From contig JAHYIR010000008.1 in assembly GCA_019429305.1 (NCBI GenBank), forward strand, positions 17,192 to 81,191: a stretch of 64,000 nucleotides of DNA. Reading direction: 5' to 3'. Positions 46,001 through 54,759 of this stretch are shown here, in pieces. Both the position numbers and the translations under genes were made by a program. The stretch is from Candidatus Cloacimonadota bacterium. Lineage in GTDB: Bacteria; Cloacimonadota; Cloacimonadia; Cloacimonadales; JAJBBL01. Position 1 is the stretch's first letter, and each line of letters opens with the position of its first letter. The notes below the pieces were generated by a model. That model was not told the origin of the DNA. It ran no database searches and worked only from the letters and a program-made list of their open reading frames with translations.

Positions 46001-49000
46001 AAGCAACCTTTAGAAATTGGCGACTTCCTGGTCCTTTGGGACCAAGTTCCATTATTGCTGCTTTCTGGGATAATTTAGCTGTATCAACTGCCTCAGGTGG
46101 TGTTTATACATATTATGATAATGCTCAGAGCATATTTATCATCCAGTGGCAAAATGCTCAAAATATCGTAGGTAACGCTCAGGAAACTTTCCAGATTATA
46201 CTCTACGATCCTATGTATTATTATACTCTAACTGGCGACGGTCCGATTAAGATTCAGTACAAGGTTTTCAATAACGTTAATAACGGTACAGGATATCCTT
46301 ACGGTAACTGGGGTAATTACTCAACAATAGGAATTGCTGATCATTCTTGTACTGTTGGATTAGAGTATTCTTTTAATAATCAATATCCTACAGCTGCCAG
46401 ACCACTTGGTAATGAAACTGCCCTCTACTTTACTACCGGATCTGTTGATTACGAAAACGCTTTCGTAGCTATTGAAACTTTTAGCATCACTGATGACAAT
46501 AACAACATTCCTGAATACGGTGAAACTGTTGGTATCAATATAACTCTGGTAAATCTTGGAGGGGAGGAAGCAGGAAATGTTTCTGCACAATTGACTACCA
46601 ATGATCCATTTATTACTATCCTGGATAATCAGGCTACTTTTGGCACTATAGTAGAAGAAGAGAGCTCAACAGTAAATAATGCGTTCACTATAGAAATTGC
46701 TGATAATATCCCTCATATGCATCGAGTAGTTTTTATTCTATATCTCAGTGCAGACGGAGATATGAATTGGACACATACTTTTAATCTTGATATTAATGCA
46801 CCTGATCTTACACCTCTCCAACCGATAATATATGATCCCCATCCAGAAGGAAATAATAATGGTTTGATAGACCCGGGAGAAACTCTTATCCTCTATCTAC
46901 CTATTAAAAATATAGGAGGTTCGGAATCACCTTCGGTAACGACCAATATTACAAGTGATCATCCATTAGTAACTATTAATAGCATATCCGATAATAACTT
47001 TAATTCAGTCAAACCGGGTGAAGTTATGTATCCAGCATTAAATATAACTATTGATGATAATATTACTATAGGTACTGAGATCATATTTAGTTACTCTATG
47101 CAAACTGGTAGCTATCAGTTCTCAGGTCAGGCCTATACAAATGTAGGAGGATTGGTTACCGTTCAACTTGGCTCTGGAACTGCTGTTAATTCTAATACTG
47201 ATGGAGCTCCAATAAATATCTGGTATCGAAGTTTACGTGGACAAATGGTTTATACTGCTGCAGAACTTAATGCTGCTGGCATAAACGGACCCGGTGCCAT
47301 CATGGAATTTGGATTTTATGTTACATCACCTCCGATTTATCCATTACCTAATTTTATCATACGTATGAAACATACTACTGCAACTAATGCTGCTAGTCAC
47401 GATAATGGTCCATTTACTACAGTTTATTCACCTCAAAACTATGATCCTGTTGCAGGCGGTTGGGATATGTTGACTCTAACTACTCCATTCCAGTGGAACG
47501 GAATAGATAATATCCTGGTTGATACTGCCTTTGCTCAAGTACCGTCATGGAATAGTTCCGGACAATTGAGAGTGACTAATGTTCCTAACGGCTATCGTTT
47601 TGTTAGAGCTGATACGTCAGATCAAACCAATAGTACTACTACTACTGCTTCATCTAACAAACCTCATGCTCAGATGGTATTTGTAACAAGTACTGGAGAT
47701 ACCGAAATCACCAGACCAGAAAACTTGACTGCTCAATTTATTAGTTCGCAGATCTTTCTACAGTGGGATCCTCCACCAACTCCCGATAATAGAGAACAGC
47801 AAATTTCTTTATCGAGAAACAACGATATTCGGGAAAGCAGTAGTACCAGACAGAGGACTGAAAATAGGTTCAATTATACTCGAGACGAACGAGATCCTTT
47901 AGGATATAATGTTTATCGGAACGGGGTTCAGATCAATGGTGACTTAGTTCAAGTAACAGAGTATTATGACGCTAATGTTGAACCACTTGTTAATTACTAT
48001 TACTATGTAACAGCCCTCTATCCTGAAGGGGAATCTGCACCATCCAATATAGTTTCAATTGAACTTGCTAATAGAGTTTCAACTCCGGAATTCATTCCCC
48101 CTGCCGGTTATTATAATACTGCTCAAAGTATCGAAATTACTACAGAGACTGAGGATACTTTGATCTATTATACATTAGACGGTACCGAACCAAATGAAAA
48201 CTCGACTCTCTACGATCTACCTATAGCTCTTCCTTTAGGTACCGAGATTGTTATCAAAGCAAAAGGATTCAGAGAAGATCTCTTGGAAAGTGAAACAGGT
48301 ATTGCCGAGTATTTTATAACACAAACAATACCAACTCCTCTTATATACCCTGAAGAAGGAGTTTATCTGGAATCACAAGAAATTAGCATCTCTTTGCCTT
48401 ATGATACATGGAACATCTACTATACTCTCGATGGTACAGAACCGAGTGCAAGTAGTTCAATTTATACTGATCCTTTTATGATTGATGTCTCAATAACAAT
48501 TAAGGCAAAAGGAATTGCCGATGGATGGATACCTAGTGAAACTGCCATAACACATCTCATTATACTAAATCCACCACATAATCTTACAGCAGAAACCACA
48601 GCAGCTAATGTAATGCTTAATTGGGATGAACCTTTGCTTCCAGATAATAGAAGTAAAATATCAAATTCAAGATTGCGCAATAATATCAATCGAAACAGAG
48701 ATAACAGAAGTCAAGACCTGCTCGGATATAATATCTATCGTGCGTTTAATAATGGTCAGTTCAATATTATTAATGAAACACCTGTTATAGAAAACAGCTA
48801 TTACGATACTGGTCTTGCTCCCGGAAATTATCAATACTATGTTACTGCTTTATATCAAGAGGGTGAATCTCTAGCAACTAATACTGTTTCCGTAATTGTC
48901 GAGGATTTTGTAGCTAATCCGGAATTTGACCCTGAACCAGGTATTTATGAAGAACCGATTGATGTTTCTATCATTTGTAATACTGACAATGCCATTATCT

Positions 49001-49461
49001 ATTATACTCTTGATGGTAATGATCCTGATACTAATTCTACTCTGTATGAAGAACCAATCTTTATAGAAGAAACAACCACTATCAAAGCTATTGCTACTCT
49101 TCAGGGTTGGCAAAATAGTGAAATTGTAACAGCAGTATATACAATTGATACATCATCTGTTGATGACGATCTATCTCCCATCTTCGTTACTGAGCTTTTA
49201 AATGCTTATCCGAATCCATTTAACCCCAGCTCAACATTTTCCTTTACTCTAAAAGAACATAGCCAAGTAACACTGGAAATTTACAATATTGCTGGGAAAA
49301 AAGTGATTACCTTGATCAATGATAGCTTAGATAAAGGTAAACACACTATTCATTGGCAAGGAGAAGATGAGCAGAGGAAAAAGATCAGCAGTGGGATTTA
49401 CTTCTACCGTCTCAAAACAGCTGACTATCAGGCAATCAAAAAGATCGTTTTGCTTAAGTAA
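43075..49461 (+). CDS. Giant secreted gingipain-like (peptidase C25 family) protein, catalytic His apparently lost
   Basis: A 2128-residue secreted protein. After a signal peptide (AVLLLIALLFMSFLFNSNLVAA) comes a C25-type propeptide, then a C25-like domain at about 235-570 (SMIVVHNHNTTIVNLVNEFVNWKRNKGFEVTAIST, EYVVLIGAASG, DLADLFIGRIAI). The usual GHG catalytic His is replaced by Tyr (NYRGYIG, Y436), while the candidate Cys is C463 (FLTCSTLSY). Next are Ig/CARDB-like repeats (LDPGEQVQLLVHLKNAG), a PKD- or lectin-like region, and three copies of a chitobiase-like domain with IYYTLDGTEP. The protein ends with the PNPFNP sorting module (YFYRLKTADYQAIKKIVLLK). It may be an inactive or altered protease acting as an adhesin. 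Confidence 0.85.
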   Translation: MKMNQKTAVLLLIALLFMSFLFNSNLVAANEMFQITSLGRNYTEIEFTLKDYEFIDTEVDGTVYKRLYHPESGFLMEEGLPEVLTFSVILAIPETGTVELESPRITDSNILSDVLLFPSQGFDFDISEEEGFLIDHSFYVKDIDYPLHEAQVTTPAIMRDMRLVSVTLYPFSYNPALRELTVRNRISLRVNYNPDLTGENEITRSPRLFSHSFEKMYQGSILNYHQFRDPDREYQARSMIVVHNHNTTIVNLVNEFVNWKRNKGFEVTAISTAMYSSNTAIKNYIQNAYNTWENPPEYVVLIGAASGSINVPAWNVNSGWGDHPYTLLEGNDDLADLFIGRIAIDNSTQLATIWNKISNYERTPYLDNTDWYERNLLVGDPGSSGVSTIITNKYLKEIMLRHNSDYSFIEVYNSPFASQMNAGVNQGVSIFNYRGYIGMSSWSPNDASLYNGLMLPNCAFLTCSTLSYTTSGSKTDYMVRMGTPTGAKGGVTAIGMTTSATKTAFNNCLGGGIFYGIFVEDMRTMGEALARGQLYLWQVYGNSHPSQPPLFSQWANLIGDPSMDIWVEQPKPLTVDYNNTIPLGSNSVVVSVSDSFGQPVSDAWVTIRQGDDVIFATGYTDTSGNITLFFDPESDGTINLTVTKPNYIPYLSEISIAGNPGVTFNDTVVNDDVVAGTTVNFALMVKNHSSQSFNGVTGIISTESDYVNITSTTSLFGNVAPGAIVESTTDYTIVISPDTPSNHKAIFLLTTSDNLANQWTSRFYFTILNGNLVPQSIVVNDGGNGILDPGEQVQLLVHLKNAGLSNLTGVQGILRGGGQGFAIIDSTAFFGDIAPDQTVTSTGDHFYVSAASYVTPGSSFDMELALFNNQGFTQTRIISLTVGVVTIDDPLGPDSYGYWCYDYGDTDYLDAPVYEWIEIYPPLGGSGTNTNLTSDHNNNQNVMNMNLPFTFRFYGVDYDQISICANGWVAFGITEQATFRNWRLPGPLGPSSIIAAFWDNLAVSTASGGVYTYYDNAQSIFIIQWQNAQNIVGNAQETFQIILYDPMYYYTLTGDGPIKIQYKVFNNVNNGTGYPYGNWGNYSTIGIADHSCTVGLEYSFNNQYPTAARPLGNETALYFTTGSVDYENAFVAIETFSITDDNNNIPEYGETVGINITLVNLGGEEAGNVSAQLTTNDPFITILDNQATFGTIVEEESSTVNNAFTIEIADNIPHMHRVVFILYLSADGDMNWTHTFNLDINAPDLTPLQPIIYDPHPEGNNNGLIDPGETLILYLPIKNIGGSESPSVTTNITSDHPLVTINSISDNNFNSVKPGEVMYPALNITIDDNITIGTEIIFSYSMQTGSYQFSGQAYTNVGGLVTVQLGSGTAVNSNTDGAPINIWYRSLRGQMVYTAAELNAAGINGPGAIMEFGFYVTSPPIYPLPNFIIRMKHTTATNAASHDNGPFTTVYSPQNYDPVAGGWDMLTLTTPFQWNGIDNILVDTAFAQVPSWNSSGQLRVTNVPNGYRFVRADTSDQTNSTTTTASSNKPHAQMVFVTSTGDTEITRPENLTAQFISSQIFLQWDPPPTPDNREQQISLSRNNDIRESSSTRQRTENRFNYTRDERDPLGYNVYRNGVQINGDLVQVTEYYDANVEPLVNYYYYVTALYPEGESAPSNIVSIELANRVSTPEFIPPAGYYNTAQSIEITTETEDTLIYYTLDGTEPNENSTLYDLPIALPLGTEIVIKAKGFREDLLESETGIAEYFITQTIPTPLIYPEEGVYLESQEISISLPYDTWNIYYTLDGTEPSASSSIYTDPFMIDVSITIKAKGIADGWIPSETAITHLIILNPPHNLTAETTAANVMLNWDEPLLPDNRSKISNSRLRNNINRNRDNRSQDLLGYNIYRAFNNGQFNIINETPVIENSYYDTGLAPGNYQYYVTALYQEGESLATNTVSVIVEDFVANPEFDPEPGIYEEPIDVSIICNTDNAIIYYTLDGNDPDTNSTLYEEPIFIEETTTIKAIATLQGWQNSEIVTAVYTIDTSSVDDDLSPIFVTELLNAYPNPFNPSSTFSFTLKEHSQVTLEIYNIAGKKVITLINDSLDKGKHTIHWQGEDEQRKKISSGIYFYRLKTADYQAIKKIVLLK

Positions 49462-49486
49462 ACAAAACGATCTAACCTAACATAAC

Positions 49487-49520
49487 AAAAAGACCCCAGT
49501 GATATGGGGTCTTTTTGTTT
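49487..49520 (+). terminator. Intrinsic terminator of the C25-like gene
   Basis: AAAAAGACCCCA (49487-49498) pairs with TGGGGTCTTTTT (49505-49516) over the loop GTGATA, ending in a T-run. Strong rho-independent signal. Confidence 0.93.
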
Positions 49521-49690
49521 CTCAATCTCAGTACTTGAATAATCTCAACAATGGAGTATTTTTTTTATTGAATGGATTTTATTGCTCTCATGACATTAAC
49601 TGTCGAGTAATTAACATACTTTATCAGAAGAACTATTGAAATACTAAGTTATATAAACCAATTATGAAGTATCCCTCTATAATCTGTAAC

Positions 49691-49724
49691 TAAAAAAAGC
49701 CGTCATACTTAAGTATGACGGCTT
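49691..49724 (-). terminator. Intrinsic terminator of the minus-strand lipoprotein gene
   Basis: A perfect 28-base palindrome, AAGCCGTCATACTT followed directly by its complement (49697-49724). On the minus strand it runs into seven T, and it lies about 85 bases after the stop of the gene at 49809. Confidence 0.9.
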
Positions 49725-49808
49725 AATTACACTTCAGTTTCTAATTGTGAGTTTAGGCAATTAGTAACTTAGTGACGTTATCATCATTAATTAATTGCTA
49801 GAGATATT

Positions 49809-50978
49809 TTAAATATCTCCGTTATCTTCGCCTTGGATGATGTACTCAGCTAATCTCCACCATTGCCCTGAACCAGCACCCGGATTGAATTGTACATTTC
49901 CACCCCAAGCAGTTTCTTCTCCATCATATTCGGGTTCATCAAATTCTTCGTAGTCATGAATAGCCAATATTGCATTTACATCATAACCATCCAGAGTATT
50001 TCCTTGGCCGGGATAAAGATGAGCAAAATCTTCACGATTTGATATATCCTGAACTTTTACAAATTTTGCCCATGGTAATTCAGCTGGTAGATCAAATTCA
50101 TATATAGTATGAATTCCCATAAATGGTGTCTGATTATCAGCTTCACCAAGATAATGCCATGTAATAGCATCCTGGCTTACCCATACTTTGATTACTTCAT
50201 CTGGATATGGGAGTCCCCAAGTATCTTCAATGATTCTCAGATCATTACCTGGTTTGTTAAGCATTGGATATTCGAATTCAACTATTAGCCATGCATCCGG
50301 TCCATCATATAAAGGATGATCTTCAGGTGTTTGGAATCCAAGACTGTAGAAATATTCATATGCTCCATCTGATACGCCTGTGTTGAATTGTAAAGTAACA
50401 TCCGGATTTGAGCGACGTGCAATTACAGGAGTATAGTCATAACGTAAACCCTGTTTGTAGTCATAAACATTAAATGCACCATAAGGTCCTTCAATTATTA
50501 CACCTGAACCACCACCACCATCAATCTCAATAATAACTTCTAAATGTGCTGCAACAACTATCTGCTGACCAACTTCGAAATCATAAGGTGCCAGTTCTAT
50601 AGGTAACATAAAATATGCCTCATAGTCATGATAATCATGATAAGCAAATTGACCAGGGATTGGATTTCCCTTTGGTGTTTTTGGGATACCATTAATGTCT
50701 GCGGCTATATGGATGTGAGATAACATCATTACCCAAGGATGGTCCATGTGAAATGAAACATAAAGATAATCAGCATCATTAGAGATCTCTAATTGACCCA
50801 CTAAAATGTGCTGTCCAGCATAAATAGGATAGTAAGTTGATTCACCATAGCTATTGACCGAATAAGGGAAACCACCACCGAAAGATTGTGGTTCAGTAAG
50901 ATTAGGTGTGTTTTGGCAACCTACTACAAAAAGCAATACTAAACTTAGTAATAAAGATACTTTAAACAACGATTTCAT
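49809..50978 (-). CDS. Unrecognised lipoprotein
   Basis: A 389-residue protein with a lipoprotein signal and lipobox VVGC (cysteine at residue 21). The first half has repeated short strands with many His and Tyr (HPWVMMLSHIHIAADINGIPKTPKGN, YHDYHDYEAYFMLP), followed by GGGGSG and a strand-rich second half with IKVWVSQDAITWHYLGEADNQTP, which resembles a discoidin- or DOMON-like fold. The end is rich in acidic residues and Gly-Gln-Trp. A metal- or carbohydrate-binding surface role is only a guess. AGGAGG stands about 8 bases before the ATG. Long flanking intergenic regions on both sides suggest a monocistronic gene with its own regulation. Confidence 0.75.
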   Translation of the reverse strand: MKSLFKVSLLLSLVLLFVVGCQNTPNLTEPQSFGGGFPYSVNSYGESTYYPIYAGQHILVGQLEISNDADYLYVSFHMDHPWVMMLSHIHIAADINGIPKTPKGNPIPGQFAYHDYHDYEAYFMLPIELAPYDFEVGQQIVVAAHLEVIIEIDGGGGSGVIIEGPYGAFNVYDYKQGLRYDYTPVIARRSNPDVTLQFNTGVSDGAYEYFYSLGFQTPEDHPLYDGPDAWLIVEFEYPMLNKPGNDLRIIEDTWGLPYPDEVIKVWVSQDAITWHYLGEADNQTPFMGIHTIYEFDLPAELPWAKFVKVQDISNREDFAHLYPGQGNTLDGYDVNAILAIHDYEEFDEPEYDGEETAWGGNVQFNPGAGSGQWWRLAEYIIQGEDNGDI

Positions 50979-51594
50979 AATTTCCTCCTTTGAAAACTAA
51001 TAAACATGCTTTAAAATTTAACTCACTACTAAGATTATCAAAATTATTTTTTAGCTGCGAGTTATTTTTTCTTGAGAAATGACCTCTTTACCTCTGATTT
51101 TCCACATCTGTGGGTTTGATTAGCGATATTTAGGTTTTAATACTCATTAAATATAGAAAATAATCCATCAATTCTCTTCCAAAACCTCCTTATAATAGTT
51201 TTTCACCATTTATTCTTTAGAAGATTAGCGAGGTAAAGAACCTCAAAAAATCTCTACATCTTTATAAGTGTGATAATATAATTAGGCAGAGAAAATTGTC
51301 AAGCCATTTTTTATATTTTTTGTATAAAACTTACTTCTTGGATTAGAAATTGAGTATCGTTGAGCAAGAACTTTTTCGCTTGGGGCTTAGGTAAAACCAG
51401 ACTGTCCTTATAGATATCTAACTAAGCTAAAATTTGTTAAAAAACTAGCTCAAAGGATTAAAGATTTATCAATCAATGCCCTGTTTCTTAACTAATAGTG
51501 TTGTTAAAGAGTCTAATATATAAATTTCTTGACTGAATAGCTGTTTAAAAAAGTATTTAATACTTAAATATAAAGTGACCAAGGGAGGTTAATA
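50979..51594. other. Divergent intergenic region between two lipoprotein genes
   Basis: 616 A+T-rich bases between divergent genes. No gene is supported on either strand. Visible items are a small hairpin CCACATCTGTGG near 51102, GAGGT/ACCTC near 51229, and TTGACT at 51529 followed after 19 bases by TATTTA, a weak promoter candidate for the TPR lipoprotein. On the minus side TTGATA with a TAAATTTT box is a weak candidate for the gene at 50978. Confidence 0.45.
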
Positions 51595-52719
51595 ATGATA
51601 CGCAATCAATTATACATCGGCTTGCTTATTTTATTACTCGGTATAGTAGTTTTTTTAGGATGTAGTTCTGGAAGAGCTTTACCAGATAGTCAAAGATTGG
51701 CTGGTCCCGCAAGAGTTAATATGCGTTCTGGTAATACTTACATGAATTTACAAGAGTATGATTTGGCTTTAGAGAGATATCTGGAAGTAGTTGAGGAAAA
51801 TCCTCAATATATTGAAGCATTGAAGAACATAGGAGATATTTACTTTTATTATGCAGAAAACAGACCGGGTCAAGCAGTAAGCCATTACAACGAATCTTAC
51901 AACTATTACAATCGTGCTATAAATGCTCATGAAGAGATAAGCAAAGTTGGTGATTTCCCTCAATTTGATGATATTATTGATGATGCACAATTGAAGAGAA
52001 GAGCAGCATGGGCACGTTTGTTTAACTTAGGACAGGAAAGACACAGTCAACAGCAAGATCAGGAAGCTTTGAAGATATTCTATAACCTATCGCAATTAAC
52101 ACCGGATAGTACTAATACATATATCATGATAGCATCCATTTATCAGTTCCAGGGAGATATGGACAGAGCTGCTGATTATTTCAAAACCATTGCCCAGATT
52201 GATCCTAATGATACGACTTCAAGAAAAAACTTAGCTGCTTATTACTTTAACAAACAAGATTATCCAGAAACAATTAGATGGTATGAAGAGGTAGTTGATA
52301 TTGATCCAAATGATGCCGACAGTTATTATATGATGGGGATAGTTTATACCAATATGGAAAACAAACAAAATGAAGCTTTAGCTGCTTTCGAAAGAGCTTA
52401 TGAATTAGATAACGACTTTATCGATGCAGCTATTAATGCAGGATATATAGCTTTTGATCTACAAAAACATGATAAAACGGTTTTTTACTTCAAAAAAGTT
52501 ATAGAATTTGAACCGGAAAATAAAGAAGTGTTGTTACTATTACTTTATACTTTCAATTATGAACAGAATTTTGAAGATATGTTAGAATATGGGCAAAAGC
52601 TTTATGCAATAGACAATCAATCAATAGAAGCAGTACAATTTGTTATTCTTGCTGCATCCAGACTTAATCTACCAGATATACAAAAAGAGTATTTAGAGAT
52701 ACTAAACAGATTAGAATAA
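51595..52719 (+). CDS. TPR-repeat lipoprotein
   Basis: A 374-residue protein with a lipoprotein signal and lipobox FLGC (cysteine at residue 23). At least seven TPR units follow, for example ALERYLEVVEENPQYIEALKNIGDIYFY, ADYFKTIAQIDPNDTTSRKNLAAYYFNKQDY and AAFERAYELDNDFIDAAINAGYIAFDLQKHD. GGGAGG precedes the ATG. It is followed by tRNA-Leu and the tig-clpP-clpX genes. It should be a periplasmic or outer-membrane-anchored protein-binding scaffold. No specific partner can be named. Confidence 0.85.
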   Translation: MIRNQLYIGLLILLLGIVVFLGCSSGRALPDSQRLAGPARVNMRSGNTYMNLQEYDLALERYLEVVEENPQYIEALKNIGDIYFYYAENRPGQAVSHYNESYNYYNRAINAHEEISKVGDFPQFDDIIDDAQLKRRAAWARLFNLGQERHSQQQDQEALKIFYNLSQLTPDSTNTYIMIASIYQFQGDMDRAADYFKTIAQIDPNDTTSRKNLAAYYFNKQDYPETIRWYEEVVDIDPNDADSYYMMGIVYTNMENKQNEALAAFERAYELDNDFIDAAINAGYIAFDLQKHDKTVFYFKKVIEFEPENKEVLLLLLYTFNYEQNFEDMLEYGQKLYAIDNQSIEAVQFVILAASRLNLPDIQKEYLEILNRLE

Positions 52720-52744
52720 CAGTTAGAAAATACAGATTGTAATA

Positions 52745-52831
52745 GCGAAAGTGGTGAAATTGGCAGACACGCTGGATTTAGGTTCCAGTGGGAGCAATCC
52801 TATGGGGGTTCGAGTCCCCCCTTTCGCACCA
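52745..52831 (+). tRNA. tRNA-Leu (anticodon UAG)
   Basis: A class II tRNA with a long variable arm. Acceptor stem GCGAAAG pairs with CTTTCGC, anticodon stem CTGGA/TCCAG encloses TTTAGGT (anticodon TAG), the variable arm is TGGGAGCAATCCTA, the T-arm GGGGGTTCGAGTCCCCC, and CCA is encoded. It lies 25 bases after the TPR lipoprotein and 34 bases before tig. Confidence 0.95.
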
Positions 52832-52865
52832 TTTTAACCTACATAAGAAAATCAGGAGTTTTTTA

Positions 52866-54158
52866 GTGAATGTAGAGATCAAAGATTTAGATCAATGTGT
52901 TAAAGAAATGACCATAACAATCCCGGCAGAAGATGCAAAGAATGATTATCATGCAGTTTTACAGAAATTTAAGAACTATGTAGTAGTTCCAGGTTTCCGG
53001 AAAGGGAAAGCCCCAATTTCTATGGTAGATAATCTGTTTTTTGAGCAAGCACGAGAGGCATATTTAAAGGATAAAGTATTTGAATACTACGAGACTGCTT
53101 TAAAAGAAAAGAATATTGAACCTTTGTATGAAGGTATCCCTAAAAATATTGATTGGGAAAAAGGGAAAGACCTGATAATGATATTTCAGTATGAGGTTGA
53201 ACCAGCTGTAGAAATAACCAAGTATACCGGTTTAGAAGTACCTTACCTTCATACCGACTATTCTCAAGAAATGGTAGATAGTACTATAGAAAATATCCGA
53301 AAGAATATGGCTAAAGAGGAATCCGTCGAGGGTCCAGCTGAAGCAGGAGACAGATTAATAATAAGTATTGAGAACCTTGAGGAAGGTTTGGAAAATGAGC
53401 ATCTTTTATTAGATATAAATGAGATCAAATTGAATGAAAATAATTACGGTGAAGATTTCAATAAAACACTAACCGGTTCTAAAGTAAATGATGTTATTGA
53501 TACAATATTAAAAGATGATGACAAAGAGTTTAGAGTACGGATCACTATCAAAGAAATCAAGAAGTTAATTCTTCCTGAAATTAATGATGACTTTGCCAAG
53601 AATGCTGACTTTGAATCTTTAGAAGCAATGCGGAATGACATTATAAATAGTATACAAAATCAGGTAGAGAGCACTAATCTCAGAGAAAAACAAAAAGGAT
53701 TGCTTATCAAATTGATCGAGCACAATCCCTTTGATATCCCCCCGACATCAGTAATGTCCTATTCACAAAAACTTGCGGAACCATATGCTAGACTATTAAA
53801 TAAAAGTCCTGAAGAAATAGCAGGTTATTACACAAAGACCGCTTATTTTGATATCAAAGGTTATTACATAGTCAATTATCTTTTGAAAAAGTTACCTCTG
53901 GAAATCACTGAAGTAGATGAACAAGCAATGATAAAAGAATTTGCAGACGAATTGAATCTACAAGTAGATGAATACTTAGAAAAGAACGCTGATGTAACAA
54001 AACAAGAGGAATTCGTTAATAGGATAAAAGAGAAAAAACTCTTTGATTACTTGATAGAGAATAACACCTTAATTCCTAAAGACAAGGAATCCTTGGAAAA
54101 AGAAGCAAGAAAACATGAAGTTAAAGAGCAAATCGAGAAGAGTGAAGAAAAGGAGTAA
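52866..54158 (+). CDS. tig: Trigger factor
   Basis: Ribosome-bound chaperone and peptidyl-prolyl isomerase for nascent chains. I place the start at the GTG at 52866, because AGGAG lies 7 bases upstream and the product then begins VNVEIKDLDQCVKEMTITIP as in trigger factors; an upstream ATG at 52788 would start inside tRNA-Leu. The 430-residue protein has the ribosome-docking signature GFRKGKAP (near residue 45), a shortened and poorly conserved isomerase domain in the middle, and a long helical C-terminal domain. It is followed after 3 bases by clpP, the common tig-clpP-clpX order. Confidence 0.93.
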   Translation: MNVEIKDLDQCVKEMTITIPAEDAKNDYHAVLQKFKNYVVVPGFRKGKAPISMVDNLFFEQAREAYLKDKVFEYYETALKEKNIEPLYEGIPKNIDWEKGKDLIMIFQYEVEPAVEITKYTGLEVPYLHTDYSQEMVDSTIENIRKNMAKEESVEGPAEAGDRLIISIENLEEGLENEHLLLDINEIKLNENNYGEDFNKTLTGSKVNDVIDTILKDDDKEFRVRITIKEIKKLILPEINDDFAKNADFESLEAMRNDIINSIQNQVESTNLREKQKGLLIKLIEHNPFDIPPTSVMSYSQKLAEPYARLLNKSPEEIAGYYTKTAYFDIKGYYIVNYLLKKLPLEITEVDEQAMIKEFADELNLQVDEYLEKNADVTKQEEFVNRIKEKKLFDYLIENNTLIPKDKESLEKEARKHEVKEQIEKSEEKE

Positions 54159-54161
54159 TAT

Positions 54162-54746
54162 ATGCCCTATGTCCCAATTGTAGTAGAACAGAGCGGGAGA
54201 ACAGAACGAGCTTACGATATATATTCGAGGCTGTTAAAAGATAGAATAATCTTTGTAGGTTCTGTTATTGATGATAATGTAGCAAATCTCGTTATAGCAC
54301 AATTGCTCCATTTGGAAGGAGAGGATCCCAATAAAGACATATATATGTATATAAATTCTCCGGGAGGAACTGTTACAGCCGGTTTAGCTATCTATGATAC
54401 TATGCAGTATATAAAACCGTCAATAAGCACCATCTGTATTGGGCAAGCTGCATCTATGGGGGCTCTGTTATTAGCTGCCGGAGAACCGAACAAGAGATTT
54501 GGACTTCCAAATAGTAGGATTATGATCCATCAACCAATGGGTGGAGTGCAGGGACAAGCAACCGATATAGATATACATGCAAAAGAGATCCTCTATTTAA
54601 AAGATCGATTGAATAGAATTTTATCTAAACATACGGGTCAAAGTTTGGATAAGATAGTAAAAGACACAGACCGTAATTATTTCATGAATGTCGAAGAAGC
54701 TCAAAAATATGGGATCATCGATGACATTTTAGTTAATAGAAAATAG
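54162..54746 (+). CDS. clpP: ClpP, ATP-dependent protease proteolytic subunit
   Basis: A 194-residue serine protease that forms the tetradecameric ClpXP core. The start [32 protein letters not shown] is typical. The catalytic triad is visible as the Ser of [14 protein letters not shown], the His of IMIHQP, and the Asp of KDTDRNYFM. It starts 3 bases after tig, with clpX beginning 13 bases after its stop. Fully canonical. Confidence 0.97.
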   Translation: MPYVPIVVEQSGRTERAYDIYSRLLKDRIIFVGSVIDDNVANLVIAQLLHLEGEDPNKDIYMYINSPGGTVTAGLAIYDTMQYIKPSISTICIGQAASMGALLLAAGEPNKRFGLPNSRIMIHQPMGGVQGQATDIDIHAKEILYLKDRLNRILSKHTGQSLDKIVKDTDRNYFMNVEEAQKYGIIDDILVNRK

Positions 54747-54759
54747 AAAGGTAAGGATA

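Larger units (their letters stand above)
49462..49808. other. Convergent intergenic region with two opposed terminators
   Basis: 347 bases between the C25-like gene (+) and a lipoprotein gene (-). It holds a plus-strand terminator at 49487-49520 and a minus-strand terminator at 49691-49724; the 170 bases between them are A+T-rich with no gene. A further 11-bp inverted repeat (AGATCGTTTTG at 49442-49452 with 49463-49473) spans the stop codon of the C25-like gene. Confidence 0.6.

Noticed and set aside
52788..52865. Upstream extension of the trigger factor frame to an ATG
   Set aside because: The ATG lies inside tRNA-Leu, and the extension has no likeness to trigger factor. GTG at 52866 has a good AGGAG site.
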